Positions 1-8,046 of a stretch of DNA of 17,001 nt are shown here, one piece after another. The number at the start of each line of letters is the position of its first letter. Position 1 is the stretch's first letter. Below the pieces are notes generated by a model that saw nothing but the letters and a program-made list of their open reading frames with translations, was not told where the DNA came from and did no database searches. Both the position numbers and the translations under genes were made by a program. The stretch covers positions 1 through 17,001 of the forward strand of contig CAJTYI010000069.1 in assembly GCA_910584215.1 (NCBI GenBank), read 5' to 3'. The DNA is from an uncultured Roseburia sp. GTDB taxonomy: Bacteria > Bacillota > Clostridia > Lachnospirales > Lachnospiraceae.

Positions 1-689
1 TTGGACAACAGCGCCTGCGTCTGGTCAGTAGATTTTACCGGCTCGTCATCGCCGTATGCTACTTCTACCAGGTTTAAGTTTGCATACTTAGAATCGTTCT
101 CCATGATATCTTTCATCGCTTCAATCCATGCATTCTGGTTGGTCGCCTGAGAGGTCGCGGAGAGAATTGCCCAGTCGCCCTCGCCGCCAGCGATGTCATA
201 GACCGCATCCATAAGTGCCTGGCCGATCTCTGTTGTACCTGCCTGGTTGGCAAAGGTCATGCGGCTCGCAGAATTTGTTTTGGAGTCAAGGCAGGACACC
301 TTGATGCCCTCTGCCATCGCGTCCTCCAATGCTGCCTGTAATGCATTTTCATCATTTGCTGCAATACAGATACTGTCCACACCCTGTGAAATTAAGGACT
401 GGATCACGGATACCTGCGCATCCGCGGTCGCCGACTCTGGATGCTTGATGATGCACTCGCCGCCAATCGACTCGATCGCCTGCTGAAATCCCTCTGCTTC
501 TTTCTCATTGTAAGGATTACCTGCGGATTTGGTTACCAGCGCAAATGTCTTTCCTGCCGCGCTGCCGTTTTCGCCGGATTGCGCCGGCTTATTCGCATCG
601 TCCGTAGATGTCTTGTCATCCCCGCATCCTGCCAGCATACCTGCTGCCATAGTCGCACACAATAGTACACTTAAAACTTTTTTCTTCAT
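1..689 (-). CDS. rhaS: Sugar ABC transporter substrate-binding lipoprotein, rhamnose/AI-2 type (3' end cut by window edge)
   Basis: This is the first 229 codons of a periplasmic-binding-protein-like lipoprotein; the gene runs off the left edge. The start is ATG at 689, eight bases after a GGGAGG ribosome site. Residues 1-22 are a lipoprotein signal (KKK, hydrophobic core, lipobox LAGC with Cys22 as lipid anchor), followed by a polar Asp/Ser/Asn-rich linker. From about residue 45 the fold is Peripla_BP_4: FALVTKSAGNPYNEKEAEGF opens the domain, then IAANDENAL, and then LSATSQATNQNAWIEAMK and VEVAYGDDEPVKSTDQTQ. From memory, the SAT..ATNQNAWIE and VYGDD..KS patterns are hallmarks of rhamnose-binding RhaS and the related LsrB, more than of ribose- or xylose-binding proteins. 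It would capture the sugar outside the membrane and deliver it to the two permeases upstream. It is the last visible gene of the operon, separated by a 142-bp gap. The rhamnose assignment is likely, not proven. Confidence 0.9.
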   Translation of the reverse strand, partial: MKKKVLSVLLCATMAAGMLAGCGDDKTSTDDANKPAQSGENGSAAGKTFALVTKSAGNPYNEKEAEGFQQAIESIGGECIIKHPESATADAQVSVIQSLISQGVDSICIAANDENALQAALEDAMAEGIKVSCLDSKTNSASRMTFANQAGTTEIGQALMDAVYDIAGGEGDWAILSATSQATNQNAWIEAMKDIMENDSKYANLNLVEVAYGDDEPVKSTDQTQALLS

Positions 690-723
690 CTTTTTTTCCT
701 CCCTTTTGATGATTCTGTTATAC

Positions 724-747
724 GGGTGAAAAGTACGTTTCTCACCC
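724..747 (-). promoter_or_regulatory. Stem-loop just upstream of the binding-protein gene
   Basis: A nine-pair stem (724-732 with 739-747, GGGTGA core, one G-U pair as RNA) closes a six-base loop, 35 bases before the binding-protein start and upstream of its GGGAGG site. It lies inside the permease-to-binding-protein gap. In many sugar ABC operons a hairpin here protects or separates the binding-protein mRNA so that it is made in excess. That role is inferred. No T-run follows, so it is not a standard terminator. Confidence 0.5.
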
Positions 748-793
748 TATATCCAATGGACCGCCCCTCTCATGGCACACGGCCCACTTGATA

Positions 794-805
794 ACGCAAT
801 TGCGT
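794..805. promoter_or_regulatory. Perfect 12-bp palindrome in permease/binding-protein gap
   Basis: ACGCAATTGCGT is its own reverse complement. It lies 27 bp past the permease stop and about 105 bp before the binding-protein start. It could be a protein-binding operator for an internal promoter, or the base of a small RNA hairpin. I saw no convincing -35/-10 pair nearby, so the function is unknown. Confidence 0.35.
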
Positions 806-831
806 CTGTGTGAAGAGAATAACCTAAATGA

Positions 832-1830
832 TTAAGATTTTTTCTTTAACTTCAGCCCAGATGAAATATTCGGCAGCAGCACTGCACAGATCAGCAGCGC
901 GCCAAGAATAATCAAGATTACCTGCGGGTTCATATTAATCTGCCCAAGGCCAATGCGCAGGCATATGATAATAAACGCTGAAATCAATCCGCCGATCAAA
1001 CGTCCCTTGCCTCCGGTCGTCGCGATACCGCCGAACACCGCCATAGCGATGGCATCCATCTCAAAACCGTTTCCTGTCGTGGTGTTGGCGCCATACAAAG
1101 ATGAGGTCAAAAACAGCGCCGCAATCGCCGCAAAGACGCCCATCAGCGTAAACACAATGAACTTCACTTTTTTTACCTTGATGCCGGAATAAAAGGAAGT
1201 TCTGCTGTTGCTTCCGATCGCGTACAGGCTGCGCCCAAACATCGTTTTCATGGATATTACAATAAAAACAACGCCGCTTATCAGCACCAGGAAAAAGATA
1301 TACGGAAACGGTCCGATCTTTCCCGCGATGGCGCGGAACCCTGCCGTATTTGTCACCGAAACTGAGCCGCCGCTGCCAAGTATAATCTCTGCGATGCCAC
1401 GGAAAACAATCTGTGTTCCCAGCGTCACAATCATCGACGGCAGCTCCGGGAATTTTACCAGGATACATCCGTTTACCATCCCGCAGATGGCTCCGGTCAA
1501 AATGGTAAGCACAATCACGATCGGAAACGGGATTCCCGCATTGCTCGCAATACAGGCGATCGTAGCCGACAGACACACCGTCGAACCAACGGAAATATCA
1601 ATCTCCCCCAGCATTAGGATATAGGCCATCGGGAACAGCAAGAAAATTTCACTTAAATATTTTGGCATCTCGCGCAGTACATTCGCTACCGTATAATTCG
1701 GGGAAATACATCTGCAAAAGATATTGATCAGGAGAAACAGTATGACTAACATGCCTTCCCAGCTCAATATATTTTTCTTCCACACATCCTTTGGTGTGGC
1801 GTCAATCGTTCTTCCGGACTTACCTGCCAT
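832..1830 (-). CDS. rhaQ: Sugar ABC transporter permease, CUT2 family (second permease)
   Basis: A 332-residue membrane protein of the BPD_transp_2 family, the usual length for CUT2 sugar permeases. About eight to ten hydrophobic segments are visible. The family motif LGEIDISVG is near residues 74-82. The ATPase-contacting loop is AIGSNSRTSFYSGI, and the late FGGIATTGGKGRLIGG segment is also typical. The start is ATG, two bases after the stop of the preceding permease, with AGGAGG overlapping that gene's end, so the two are translationally coupled. It differs clearly from its neighbour. Two different permeases rather than one homodimer-forming RbsC-type protein is the pattern of rhamnose and AI-2 (Lsr) importers. 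It should pair with the 1833-2831 product to form the channel. Which of the two is RhaP and which RhaQ cannot be decided here. Confidence 0.9.
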   Translation of the reverse strand: MAGKSGRTIDATPKDVWKKNILSWEGMLVILFLLINIFCRCISPNYTVANVLREMPKYLSEIFLLFPMAYILMLGEIDISVGSTVCLSATIACIASNAGIPFPIVIVLTILTGAICGMVNGCILVKFPELPSMIVTLGTQIVFRGIAEIILGSGGSVSVTNTAGFRAIAGKIGPFPYIFFLVLISGVVFIVISMKTMFGRSLYAIGSNSRTSFYSGIKVKKVKFIVFTLMGVFAAIAALFLTSSLYGANTTTGNGFEMDAIAMAVFGGIATTGGKGRLIGGLISAFIIICLRIGLGQINMNPQVILIILGALLICAVLLPNISSGLKLKKKS

Positions 1831-1832
1831 GA

Positions 1833-2831
1833 CTACATCTCCCTCCTTTCCAGATTGTTCTTATCCATCATGCGCTGCGTCACTACGTTCAGCACGATAA
1901 CGGCGATAATAATCACGCCTTTCACCGTATTCTGCGCCAGCGCGTCAATTCCCACAAGCGGAAGCGCTTTCGCGATCACCGCCAGAATCAGTGCGCCAAG
2001 CAGTGCCCCTCCCACGGAGCCGCGGCCGCCGCTCATGCTGACACCGCCGATTACGCAGGCTGCAATGACGTCCATCTCTTTATTCTGCATCATGTTTGGC
2101 TGTGCGGATGCATAGACCGTAACCGCAAGCGCTCCGCAAAGCCCCGCCAAAAGCCCCATCAGAGTGTATACAGCAAGCTTGACGCGCGCCACATGGATAC
2201 CGGAAATCTCCGCCGCCTCGGCATTGCTGCCCACAGCGTAGATATTTCTGCCAAACTTGGTCCACTTCATCATGATAAAAAAGATGATATAGCAGACAAT
2301 CACAATCACTAAAACATTATTAATCACACCAAATCCCAGATAAGATTCCAGCGCAAAGTCCTTAAAGCCTCCCAGCGCATCGGCGCCCGCCCACTGGCTG
2401 TTAGCCACCAGATAGGCGAAACCGCGGTAAATATACATAAATCCCATCGTTGCGATAATCGGCGTCACGTTTCCCTTGGCAATGATAAGGCCGATCACAA
2501 AGCCACAGGCCGAGCCGATGGCCATGGCAATGATAAAACCTAGAAACGTGTTGTGGATCACGCCGTTTTTAAACAGCATACCGACCGTCATTCCTGCAAA
2601 TGCCAGCGAGGAAGTAATGGAAATATCAATGCCGCCAATCAGCAGCACACAAAGCATACCGAGCGCCATTATCATAATGACGGCGTTATTTTTTAGAATC
2701 TCCAGGATATTATAAAGCGCCAAAAATGACGGATTTTTTATGGATATCAATGCACAAAGCACAATCAGCACAATCACGAGGCTGGCTTCACGGGAGCCTG
2801 TGATTTTCTTCCAGAGTGATTTTTTTTCCAT
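1833..2831 (-). CDS. rhaP: Sugar ABC transporter permease, CUT2 family (first permease)
   Basis: A 332-residue BPD_transp_2 permease with the CUT2 signature LIGGIDIS at about residues 64-71, the loop AVGSNAEAAEISGI that docks on the ATPase, and VIGGVSMSGGRGSVGGALLG late in the protein. There is a basic N-terminus and a charged C-terminal tail (KNNLERREM). Its ATG overlaps the ATPase stop in a TAATG arrangement, so translation is coupled. It forms the inner-membrane pore together with the following permease and is powered by the upstream ATPase. Family is certain. Substrate (rhamnose-type) is inferred from the binding protein and the two-permease layout. Confidence 0.92.
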   Translation of the reverse strand: MEKKSLWKKITGSREASLVIVLIVLCALISIKNPSFLALYNILEILKNNAVIMIMALGMLCVLLIGGIDISITSSLAFAGMTVGMLFKNGVIHNTFLGFIIAMAIGSACGFVIGLIIAKGNVTPIIATMGFMYIYRGFAYLVANSQWAGADALGGFKDFALESYLGFGVINNVLVIVIVCYIIFFIMMKWTKFGRNIYAVGSNAEAAEISGIHVARVKLAVYTLMGLLAGLCGALAVTVYASAQPNMMQNKEMDVIAACVIGGVSMSGGRGSVGGALLGALILAVIAKALPLVGIDALAQNTVKGVIIIAVIVLNVVTQRMMDKNNLERREM

Positions 2832-4345
2832 TATGCTTCACCCTCCTCTTTACCGGTTCCTTTCTCCATCGCGTACTCTAATATCTTCTCCTGTGTCGCT
2901 TCCACACGATCAAGCTCGCCTGTAATTTTCCCGTTGCACATCACATAAATTCTGTCGCTCATGCCGAGTATCTCGGGCATCTCAGATGAAATCATGATAA
3001 TCGCGAAACCTTTTTGGGCAAGCTCCCCCATGATGGCATAAATCTCCGCTTTGGCGCCAACATCCACGCCTTTGGTCGGTTCATCCATGATCACCACTTT
3101 CATATTGTCCTGCGCCAGCGCTTTTGCCACCACTACCTTCTGCTGATTGCCGCCGGAAAGCGAACTTGCCGGATCAAACACGGTCACAGCTTTGGTATCA
3201 ACCTCTTCCAACAGTTGTTTGGACAGCTCACGCTCCGCCTTTTCTTTGATAAATCCATGCTTGACGAACTTCTTTAAAATGGGAAGCGTCACATTTCTGC
3301 CGAGCCCCCAGCTTAAAATCAGCCCTGACTTTTGTCTGTCCTCCGGCAGCAACACAATCCCCATATTCTTTGCATCGGTCGGAGTTTTTACGCGGACTTC
3401 CCTGCCATCCAAGAAAATCTTTCCACTGTCCGCCTTAGTGAGTCCACAAACACTTTCCACCACCTCTGTGCGTCCCGCGCCGACCAGCCCGGTCAGTCCG
3501 ACGATCTCCCCGGCGCGCACATGGAACGAAACATTTTTATAATATCCGGTGCGCGACAACTGCTCTACGCGCAGCACCTCCTCGCCCAGCTGCACCGTGG
3601 GCTTGGGAAACAGATCTTTGATCTCGCGTCCGACCATCTGCTTGATGAGCTCCGCGTTGGTAATACCGTCCACATCATAAGTGCCGATATATTGCGAATC
3701 GCGGAACACCGTAACCCGGTCCGCCAGACGATACATATCCTCAAAACGGTGGGAAATAAAAATAATCGATACCCCGTCCGCGCGCAGCTTATCGACGATG
3801 CGGTAAAGCTTTTCCGATTCGTTGGCGGTGAGCGCCGCTGTCGGCTCATCGAGTATGACAATCTTGGCGTTGGTGGAAAGCGCCTTGGCGATCTCAACCA
3901 TCTGCTGCTGCGCTACACTGAGCGCCCCCATCTCCGCATGAGCTTTAAAATCGGCATCCAGCTGGTCTAACAGTTTCTGCGCCTCCCTGTGCATCTCATT
4001 CCACTGAATCATGCCGTGTTTTTTTATCTCATGATTCATAAAAATATTTTCCGTGACTGTCAAATCCGGATAAGACGTCGGATGCTGATATACCGCGGCG
4101 ATGCCGGCAGCCTGGGCGTCTCTTGGCCCTTTAAAATCCACTTTCTGGCCGCCCAAGTACATCTCTCCTTCTTCTGCCTTATGTACCCCGGTGATAACTT
4201 TGATAAAGGTGGACTTTCCGGCTCCGTTTTCACCCATAAGCGCATGTACTTCCCCGCGTTTGAGCTGAAACTGCACCTGATTGAGCGCCTTGACGCCCGG
4301 AAAAATCTTGGTAATCCCCTTCAATTCCAATACATATTCAGACAC
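2831..4345 (-). CDS. rhaT: Sugar ABC transporter ATP-binding protein with two ATPase domains
   Basis: A CUT2-type ATPase with two fused nucleotide-binding domains, about 504 residues as chosen here. Domain 1 has Walker A GENGAGKST, Q-loop VYQHPTSYPDLTVTENIF, signature LSVAQQQ (degenerate, as is common in this family), Walker B ILDEPTAAL and the FISHR switch. Domain 2 has a degenerate Walker A (GLVGAGRTE), the good signature LSGGNQQK, Walker B VIMDEPTKGVDVGAK and ISSEMPE. The degenerate second P-loop is normal for RbsA/LsrA/RhaT-type proteins. I prefer the GTG start at 4345 (VSEYVLELKGITKIFPG), which follows a strong GGGAGGAG site. An ATG at 4387 would add 14 residues (MGNARPLREREERG) that encode the ribosome site itself and have only weak AAGG upstream. 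It is first in the operon and drives sugar import. Confidence 0.93.
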   Translation of the reverse strand: MSEYVLELKGITKIFPGVKALNQVQFQLKRGEVHALMGENGAGKSTFIKVITGVHKAEEGEMYLGGQKVDFKGPRDAQAAGIAAVYQHPTSYPDLTVTENIFMNHEIKKHGMIQWNEMHREAQKLLDQLDADFKAHAEMGALSVAQQQMVEIAKALSTNAKIVILDEPTAALTANESEKLYRIVDKLRADGVSIIFISHRFEDMYRLADRVTVFRDSQYIGTYDVDGITNAELIKQMVGREIKDLFPKPTVQLGEEVLRVEQLSRTGYYKNVSFHVRAGEIVGLTGLVGAGRTEVVESVCGLTKADSGKIFLDGREVRVKTPTDAKNMGIVLLPEDRQKSGLILSWGLGRNVTLPILKKFVKHGFIKEKAERELSKQLLEEVDTKAVTVFDPASSLSGGNQQKVVVAKALAQDNMKVVIMDEPTKGVDVGAKAEIYAIMGELAQKGFAIIMISSEMPEILGMSDRIYVMCNGKITGELDRVEATQEKILEYAMEKGTGKEEGEA

Positions 4346-4410
4346 GCCTCTCTCCTCCCTCTCTCGTAATGGCCTGGCGTTTCCCATTCGCCTTTCTTAA
4401 TTTATCTTAA

Positions 4411-4438
4411 TGATAACACCGGACTTTTTTTCTAAAAA
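4411..4438 (-). promoter_or_regulatory. Candidate promoter of the sugar transporter operon
   Basis: On the minus strand a -10-like TATCAT (4416-4411) lies 16 bases after a poor -35 (TTTTTA, 4438-4433). The -35 abuts one of the direct repeats at 4439-4471. A weak -35 touching an activator site is what a class II AraC-type activated promoter looks like. The leader to the GTG would be about 60 nt. This is prediction only. Confidence 0.5.
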
Positions 4439-4471
4439 GGGTAAAATACTTCGATGAGGGGTAAAATATTT
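4439..4471. promoter_or_regulatory. Direct-repeat operator candidate for the AraC-type response regulator
   Basis: GGGTAAAATACTT (4439-4451) and GGGTAAAATATTT (4459-4471) differ at one base and are in the same orientation. They are offset exactly 20 bp, close to two helical turns. They lie between the divergent promoters of the transporter operon and the response-regulator gene. AraC-family regulators, which carry two HTH motifs and often act as dimers, typically bind direct repeats with about 21-bp spacing. Regulation by the adjacent regulator is inferred. Confidence 0.6.
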
Positions 4472-4484
4472 GTAACGGTTTTAC

Positions 4485-4513
4485 TTGCTTTTTGCCTTGG
4501 TTCACGTTAAGAT
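4485..4513 (+). promoter_or_regulatory. Candidate promoter of the two-component genes
   Basis: TTGCTT (4485-4490), a 17-base spacer, then TAAGAT (4508-4513), a reasonable sigma-A promoter. It would give a leader of about 30 nt to the ATG at 4550. It starts 14 bp from the direct repeats, so the regulator could also control itself. Confidence 0.5.
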
Positions 4514-4549
4514 AACCTCAAATGAAACCGCTTTTTATGGAGAATACTT

Positions 4550-6154
4550 ATGAACCTTCTTATTGTAGATGATGAGGAATTGACAAGACAGGGGCTTCGC
4601 ACGGCGCTCGATTGGAACGTCCTTGGAATTACAGAGATTCGGGAAGCCGACGACGGCGTAAACGGTCTTGCCATGGCCTTAAAACATCACCCCGATATTA
4701 TACTGTGTGATGTACGGATGCCCCGCATGGACGGCATCACCATGTTAGAGCGCGTGCACTCACACCTTCCCGATACCAGTATTATCTTTATGAGCGGCTA
4801 TTCCGACAAAGAATATCTCAAGGCTGCAATAAACCTCAAAGCCGTCACCTATATCGAAAAACCGATCGAACCAGAGGAAATCCGGCAGGCTCTCATACGC
4901 GCGATCGCCCAGCGCGGTGAAAAGATGCGGCAGCAAAACGCCGCGGAGGCACACACGAATCTTGCGGCCACGCGTCTTGCCCACGCACTGACGATGCCCT
5001 ATCCCACCTGCCAGGCGCTCGTAGACGACCTCTGCGTCCAGTTCCGGCAATACTACGGCAGTGACAAGTTCAAATACCTGACAACATTCATTGTAAGACT
5101 GGAACATATCGCGAGACAAACGCTCGATTATTCCGATCTCTATGAACAACTGCGGCTCTATCTGCGCCCGATGCATCTGCATATTATTTACAGTGAAAAA
5201 CAGTTGTTTCATATTATATATCATATCTACGGCACGATTCCCCCCTCCGGCAGCACGCTCACACTGATTGCAGATAAGATTCATTCCCTGTTTGCCTCTT
5301 ATGGCAGGCGCTATATCGCCGTGGGCGAAACGGCGGAGGGGCTTCGCAACGCCTACCACTCCTATCAGTCCGCTGTCATATTGCTGCAAAACTGTTTCTT
5401 TTTCGAGGCGGACTGCACGCTGACATATGAGATGATCAAAGACTACCCGCCGATCGATATGGACGCGTTCAACGGGGCCGTAGCAGATTACCGCAATGCG
5501 CTCTCCTCGCACACAAAGGCAAGAATCTATGACGCGCTCGACCATCTCCAAAGCGCATGTATGCAGGTTCGGGACCTTATGCCCAACCAGGTAAAAACCA
5601 TCTACTACGACTTGTTTTCCCTTTTGTATCAGACGCGCAAAGCCGAGAAACTGCCGCCTGATTTTCCGCTTGAAACTATCATGGATCTGCTCGAACACTG
5701 TTTTTCTTTTTCCACGCTCCATACGATGCTCAAATCAAAAACTGACGCGTACCTAAACGACAGAGCGAACGCGAGCACCGACAACGCCGTGATCTGCCTG
5801 ATACGCGATTATATCAATCAAAATTACAGCGATCCCTCGCTTTCGGTGAAAGATATCAGCGCCTGCGTCAATCTGTCCGCCTCCTACGTCTGCACTTACT
5901 TTAAAGCGGAGACGGGCGCTACGCTCAATCAATACATCACGGAGTTTCGGATGGAAAAAGCCAAACAGCTGCTCTCTGACCCGCGCTATAAAATCAATGA
6001 CATCTCCGCCGCCGTGGGATACAACGACGGCAATTACTTCGGAAAAAGCTTCCGCAAGCACACTGGGCTGACCCCCTCTGAATATCGCGAAAAGATACTC
6101 AACAGAAACGAGGTAATTCATGAAATTGCTGCACCGCCTGAAGATAAGCTATGA
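4550..6154 (+). CDS. Response regulator, AraC-type DNA-binding (YesN-like)
   Basis: A 534-residue response regulator. Residues 1-120 form the receiver domain: acidic pocket D7/D8, phospho-acceptor D54 in ILCDVRMPRMDG, S82 and K104 (EKP) complete the active site. A long middle region (about 125-420) without clear motifs is normal for YesN-type regulators. Residues about 423-522 hold an AraC-type double helix-turn-helix (SVKDISACVNLSASYVCTYF, then INDISAAVGYNDGNYFGKSF and the LTPSEYR ending). The start ATG follows GGAG at good spacing. It overlaps the kinase gene by 35 bp. Once phosphorylated by that kinase it most likely activates the divergent sugar transporter operon through the 20-bp-spaced repeats. 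The partner assignment is strong from context; the target operon is inferred from position. Confidence 0.93.
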   Translation: MNLLIVDDEELTRQGLRTALDWNVLGITEIREADDGVNGLAMALKHHPDIILCDVRMPRMDGITMLERVHSHLPDTSIIFMSGYSDKEYLKAAINLKAVTYIEKPIEPEEIRQALIRAIAQRGEKMRQQNAAEAHTNLAATRLAHALTMPYPTCQALVDDLCVQFRQYYGSDKFKYLTTFIVRLEHIARQTLDYSDLYEQLRLYLRPMHLHIIYSEKQLFHIIYHIYGTIPPSGSTLTLIADKIHSLFASYGRRYIAVGETAEGLRNAYHSYQSAVILLQNCFFFEADCTLTYEMIKDYPPIDMDAFNGAVADYRNALSSHTKARIYDALDHLQSACMQVRDLMPNQVKTIYYDLFSLLYQTRKAEKLPPDFPLETIMDLLEHCFSFSTLHTMLKSKTDAYLNDRANASTDNAVICLIRDYINQNYSDPSLSVKDISACVNLSASYVCTYFKAETGATLNQYITEFRMEKAKQLLSDPRYKINDISAAVGYNDGNYFGKSFRKHTGLTPSEYREKILNRNEVIHEIAAPPEDKL

Positions 6155-7940
6155 TAATTTGAAATTGCAGACCAAATACACGATCTGTATTCTTTCCGCC
6201 GTCTGTATCCCGTTAATGATTCTCGCCCTGACTTTTTCCACGCGTCTTTACGATATGGTAATCGCTGACACCATTCAGGGTGAACAAAAAGCCACGGCGC
6301 TCACGGCTCCGCTCATCGAAGAATCGCTGCGTGCAGTGATCGATGATTACACGGCGCTCACCGAATACAGCTACTACCGCACACTGTTTAAACGCCCCGT
6401 CAGCACCCCCTTATCAACGCTGGCAGGCGGCACGGAAGCGCGCGCCTTTTCACAGCAGGTAAAAAAACTGACAACCGGACGCGCCATCACAGCGGTGCGC
6501 ATCTATCTTGACATCCCCGGCCAGGATGCCTTTTTTGACAGCACGACGGCAAAAGATCTGTTTCTTCCGATCTCTTATGCAAATGGCACCTACTGGCATG
6601 GCATTTTTCAGGGAACAAAAGCACACGCTCTGTACTGCCCTTCTTTTTACCTTGGAAACCGGGAGCTTGATACCCTGGGCGATCTGGCCTATATCACCGC
6701 GTCTACCCTGTACTACTATGGCAAAGCTTACCCCTGCTATACGGCAGTCTACTTTTCTTCCGGCCACATCACAGAGCTGTTGCAAGATGCCATCTCTTTC
6801 CCCGGCAGTGTGGCGTACATCATCAATGAAAGAAATTCCCTGATTTCTTCCACAGACGATTATCTATCGGCGATTTATCGGCTTCGCTATGAGACAATGT
6901 CGGACGCCCTGATGTCCTCCAACAATTTTGTTGAGCGCAATGTGCTGGGCGAACAAATCTACGCCGGCTACTACTATATCAGAGAGCCGGGCTGGATTCT
7001 TGTCACCGTGCTTCCCGCAAAGCCCCTGGTGCAGCGCGGCATTGTCAGCCTCGTCAAGATCGCCCTGATCTGTCTTGCCTGTGCCCTGATCGTCGCCATA
7101 TTTACCATCTGGCAGACACGCTCCATCACCACGCGCATTTCTTCTGTGATCTATCAGATGGGCCAGCTAAAGCAGGGCGCGCCCGCCTCGCTGCCCGACC
7201 CCGAGATTTTTGACGAAGTGGGTGATCTCATCACCACCTACAACTACATGACCTCGCGCATGAAGCGGCTGATTGAACAGCAGGAGAAAACCGCCGAGGA
7301 GCTGCGCATCGCGGAATTTAATTCTCTGCAGGCTCAGATCAATCCCCATTTTTTATATAACACGATGGATATGATTAACTGGATGGCGCTGCAGGGACAG
7401 ACAGCCGAAATCAGCAATGTTGTACAAAACCTTGCCCACTTTTACAAGCTGACCTTAAGCAGCAAAAATAATTTTAATTCCATTAAGAGCGAGTTAAAAC
7501 ATGTTTCCATCTATGTGGAATTGCAAAATATGCGCTACCAAAACGCGTTTGACTTTGTCATCGATCTCCCCGACGAGCTTTACCGGTACGAGATTCCCAA
7601 ATTGACGTTACAGCCGATCATAGAAAACTGCATTTTGCATGGCATACTGGAAAAGGAAGAAAAGTCAGGAACGATTGTCGTCACCGGATGGACCGAGGAC
7701 ACCGGGCTTGCGCTCCTCGTTTCGGACGACGGGGTGGGTATCCCGCGGGAAAAATTGCCGCTTCTGTTGTCAGGCCAAAATGCCCCCGCCTCCGCAAAAG
7801 GAAATAACATCGCCGTCTACAATATCCACAGACGGCTCAAGCTCTTATACGGCGAAGCATACGGCCTCTCTTACAATAGCATGTTCGGGGAGGGCACGGA
7901 AGTGACTATACATCTGCCGCTGAAACCGGCATCCGAGTAA
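6120..7940 (+). CDS. Membrane sensor histidine kinase (YesM-like)
   Basis: A 606-residue sensor kinase. A transmembrane helix at about 21-41 and another at about 309-331 enclose an extracellular sensor of about 265 residues, of the size of dCache-type domains. A HAMP linker follows (about 332-385), then the His_kinase domain with the phospho-acceptor H410 in LQAQINPHFLYN, the PF06580 signature. The HATPase domain has the N-box LQPIIENCILHGI (N503), DDGVGIP (536-542) and the GNNIAVYNIHRRL lid. All catalytic motifs are intact. The start ATG at 6120, preceded by GAGG, lies inside the end of the regulator gene, so the two are coupled. It presumably senses the sugar or an oligosaccharide directly. 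No binding-protein-like sensor motif is recognisable, so the ligand is unknown. Confidence 0.93.
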   Translation: MKLLHRLKISYDNLKLQTKYTICILSAVCIPLMILALTFSTRLYDMVIADTIQGEQKATALTAPLIEESLRAVIDDYTALTEYSYYRTLFKRPVSTPLSTLAGGTEARAFSQQVKKLTTGRAITAVRIYLDIPGQDAFFDSTTAKDLFLPISYANGTYWHGIFQGTKAHALYCPSFYLGNRELDTLGDLAYITASTLYYYGKAYPCYTAVYFSSGHITELLQDAISFPGSVAYIINERNSLISSTDDYLSAIYRLRYETMSDALMSSNNFVERNVLGEQIYAGYYYIREPGWILVTVLPAKPLVQRGIVSLVKIALICLACALIVAIFTIWQTRSITTRISSVIYQMGQLKQGAPASLPDPEIFDEVGDLITTYNYMTSRMKRLIEQQEKTAEELRIAEFNSLQAQINPHFLYNTMDMINWMALQGQTAEISNVVQNLAHFYKLTLSSKNNFNSIKSELKHVSIYVELQNMRYQNAFDFVIDLPDELYRYEIPKLTLQPIIENCILHGILEKEEKSGTIVVTGWTEDTGLALLVSDDGVGIPREKLPLLLSGQNAPASAKGNNIAVYNIHRRLKLLYGEAYGLSYNSMFGEGTEVTIHLPLKPASE

Positions 7941-7946
7941 AGTGTT

Positions 7947-8025
7947 TTCTTCCCCTCTCCCTGCTCGCCGCGCCGCCCGCACGCCGCCCTAGCGTATTCC
8001 GCGACACAGGCCTGCGCATAAAAAA
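7947..8025. repeat. Intergenic repeat copy A (degenerate)
   Basis: This GC-rich stretch after the kinase gene begins TTCTTCCCC, continues through GCTCGCCGCGC and ends with CCTGCGCATAAAAAA. The segment at 12016-12090 has the same order of blocks: TTCTTCCC, ACTCGCTGCGC, and an identical 15-base CCTGCGCATAAAAAA. In both places the A-run is the T-run of a minus-strand terminator. The middle has diverged. The two look like related members of a dispersed family. Two copies are too few to define its ends. Confidence 0.4.
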
Positions 8026-8044
8026 GAATCACTTCGTGATTCTT
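8020..8044 (-). terminator. Intrinsic terminator, minus strand
   Basis: Nine-pair stem AAGAATCAC/GTGATTCTT with a three-base loop. On the minus strand it runs straight into six T residues. It is the only classic terminator below the cell-wall hydrolase gene, about 190 bp past that gene's stop, and probably ends its transcript. On the plus strand the following T-run is short, so it is at best a weak terminator for the kinase. Confidence 0.65.
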
Positions 8045-8046
8045 TG

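Noticed and set aside
4346..4387. Upstream ATG extension of the sugar ABC ATPase
   Set aside because: The added 14 residues encode the ribosome site of the GTG start and are not part of the conserved ATPase domain.
4760..5722. A 320-codon minus-strand open frame inside the response-regulator gene
   Set aside because: It lies fully opposite a gene with complete receiver and AraC motifs, has no recognisable domain, and reflects codon bias on the other strand.
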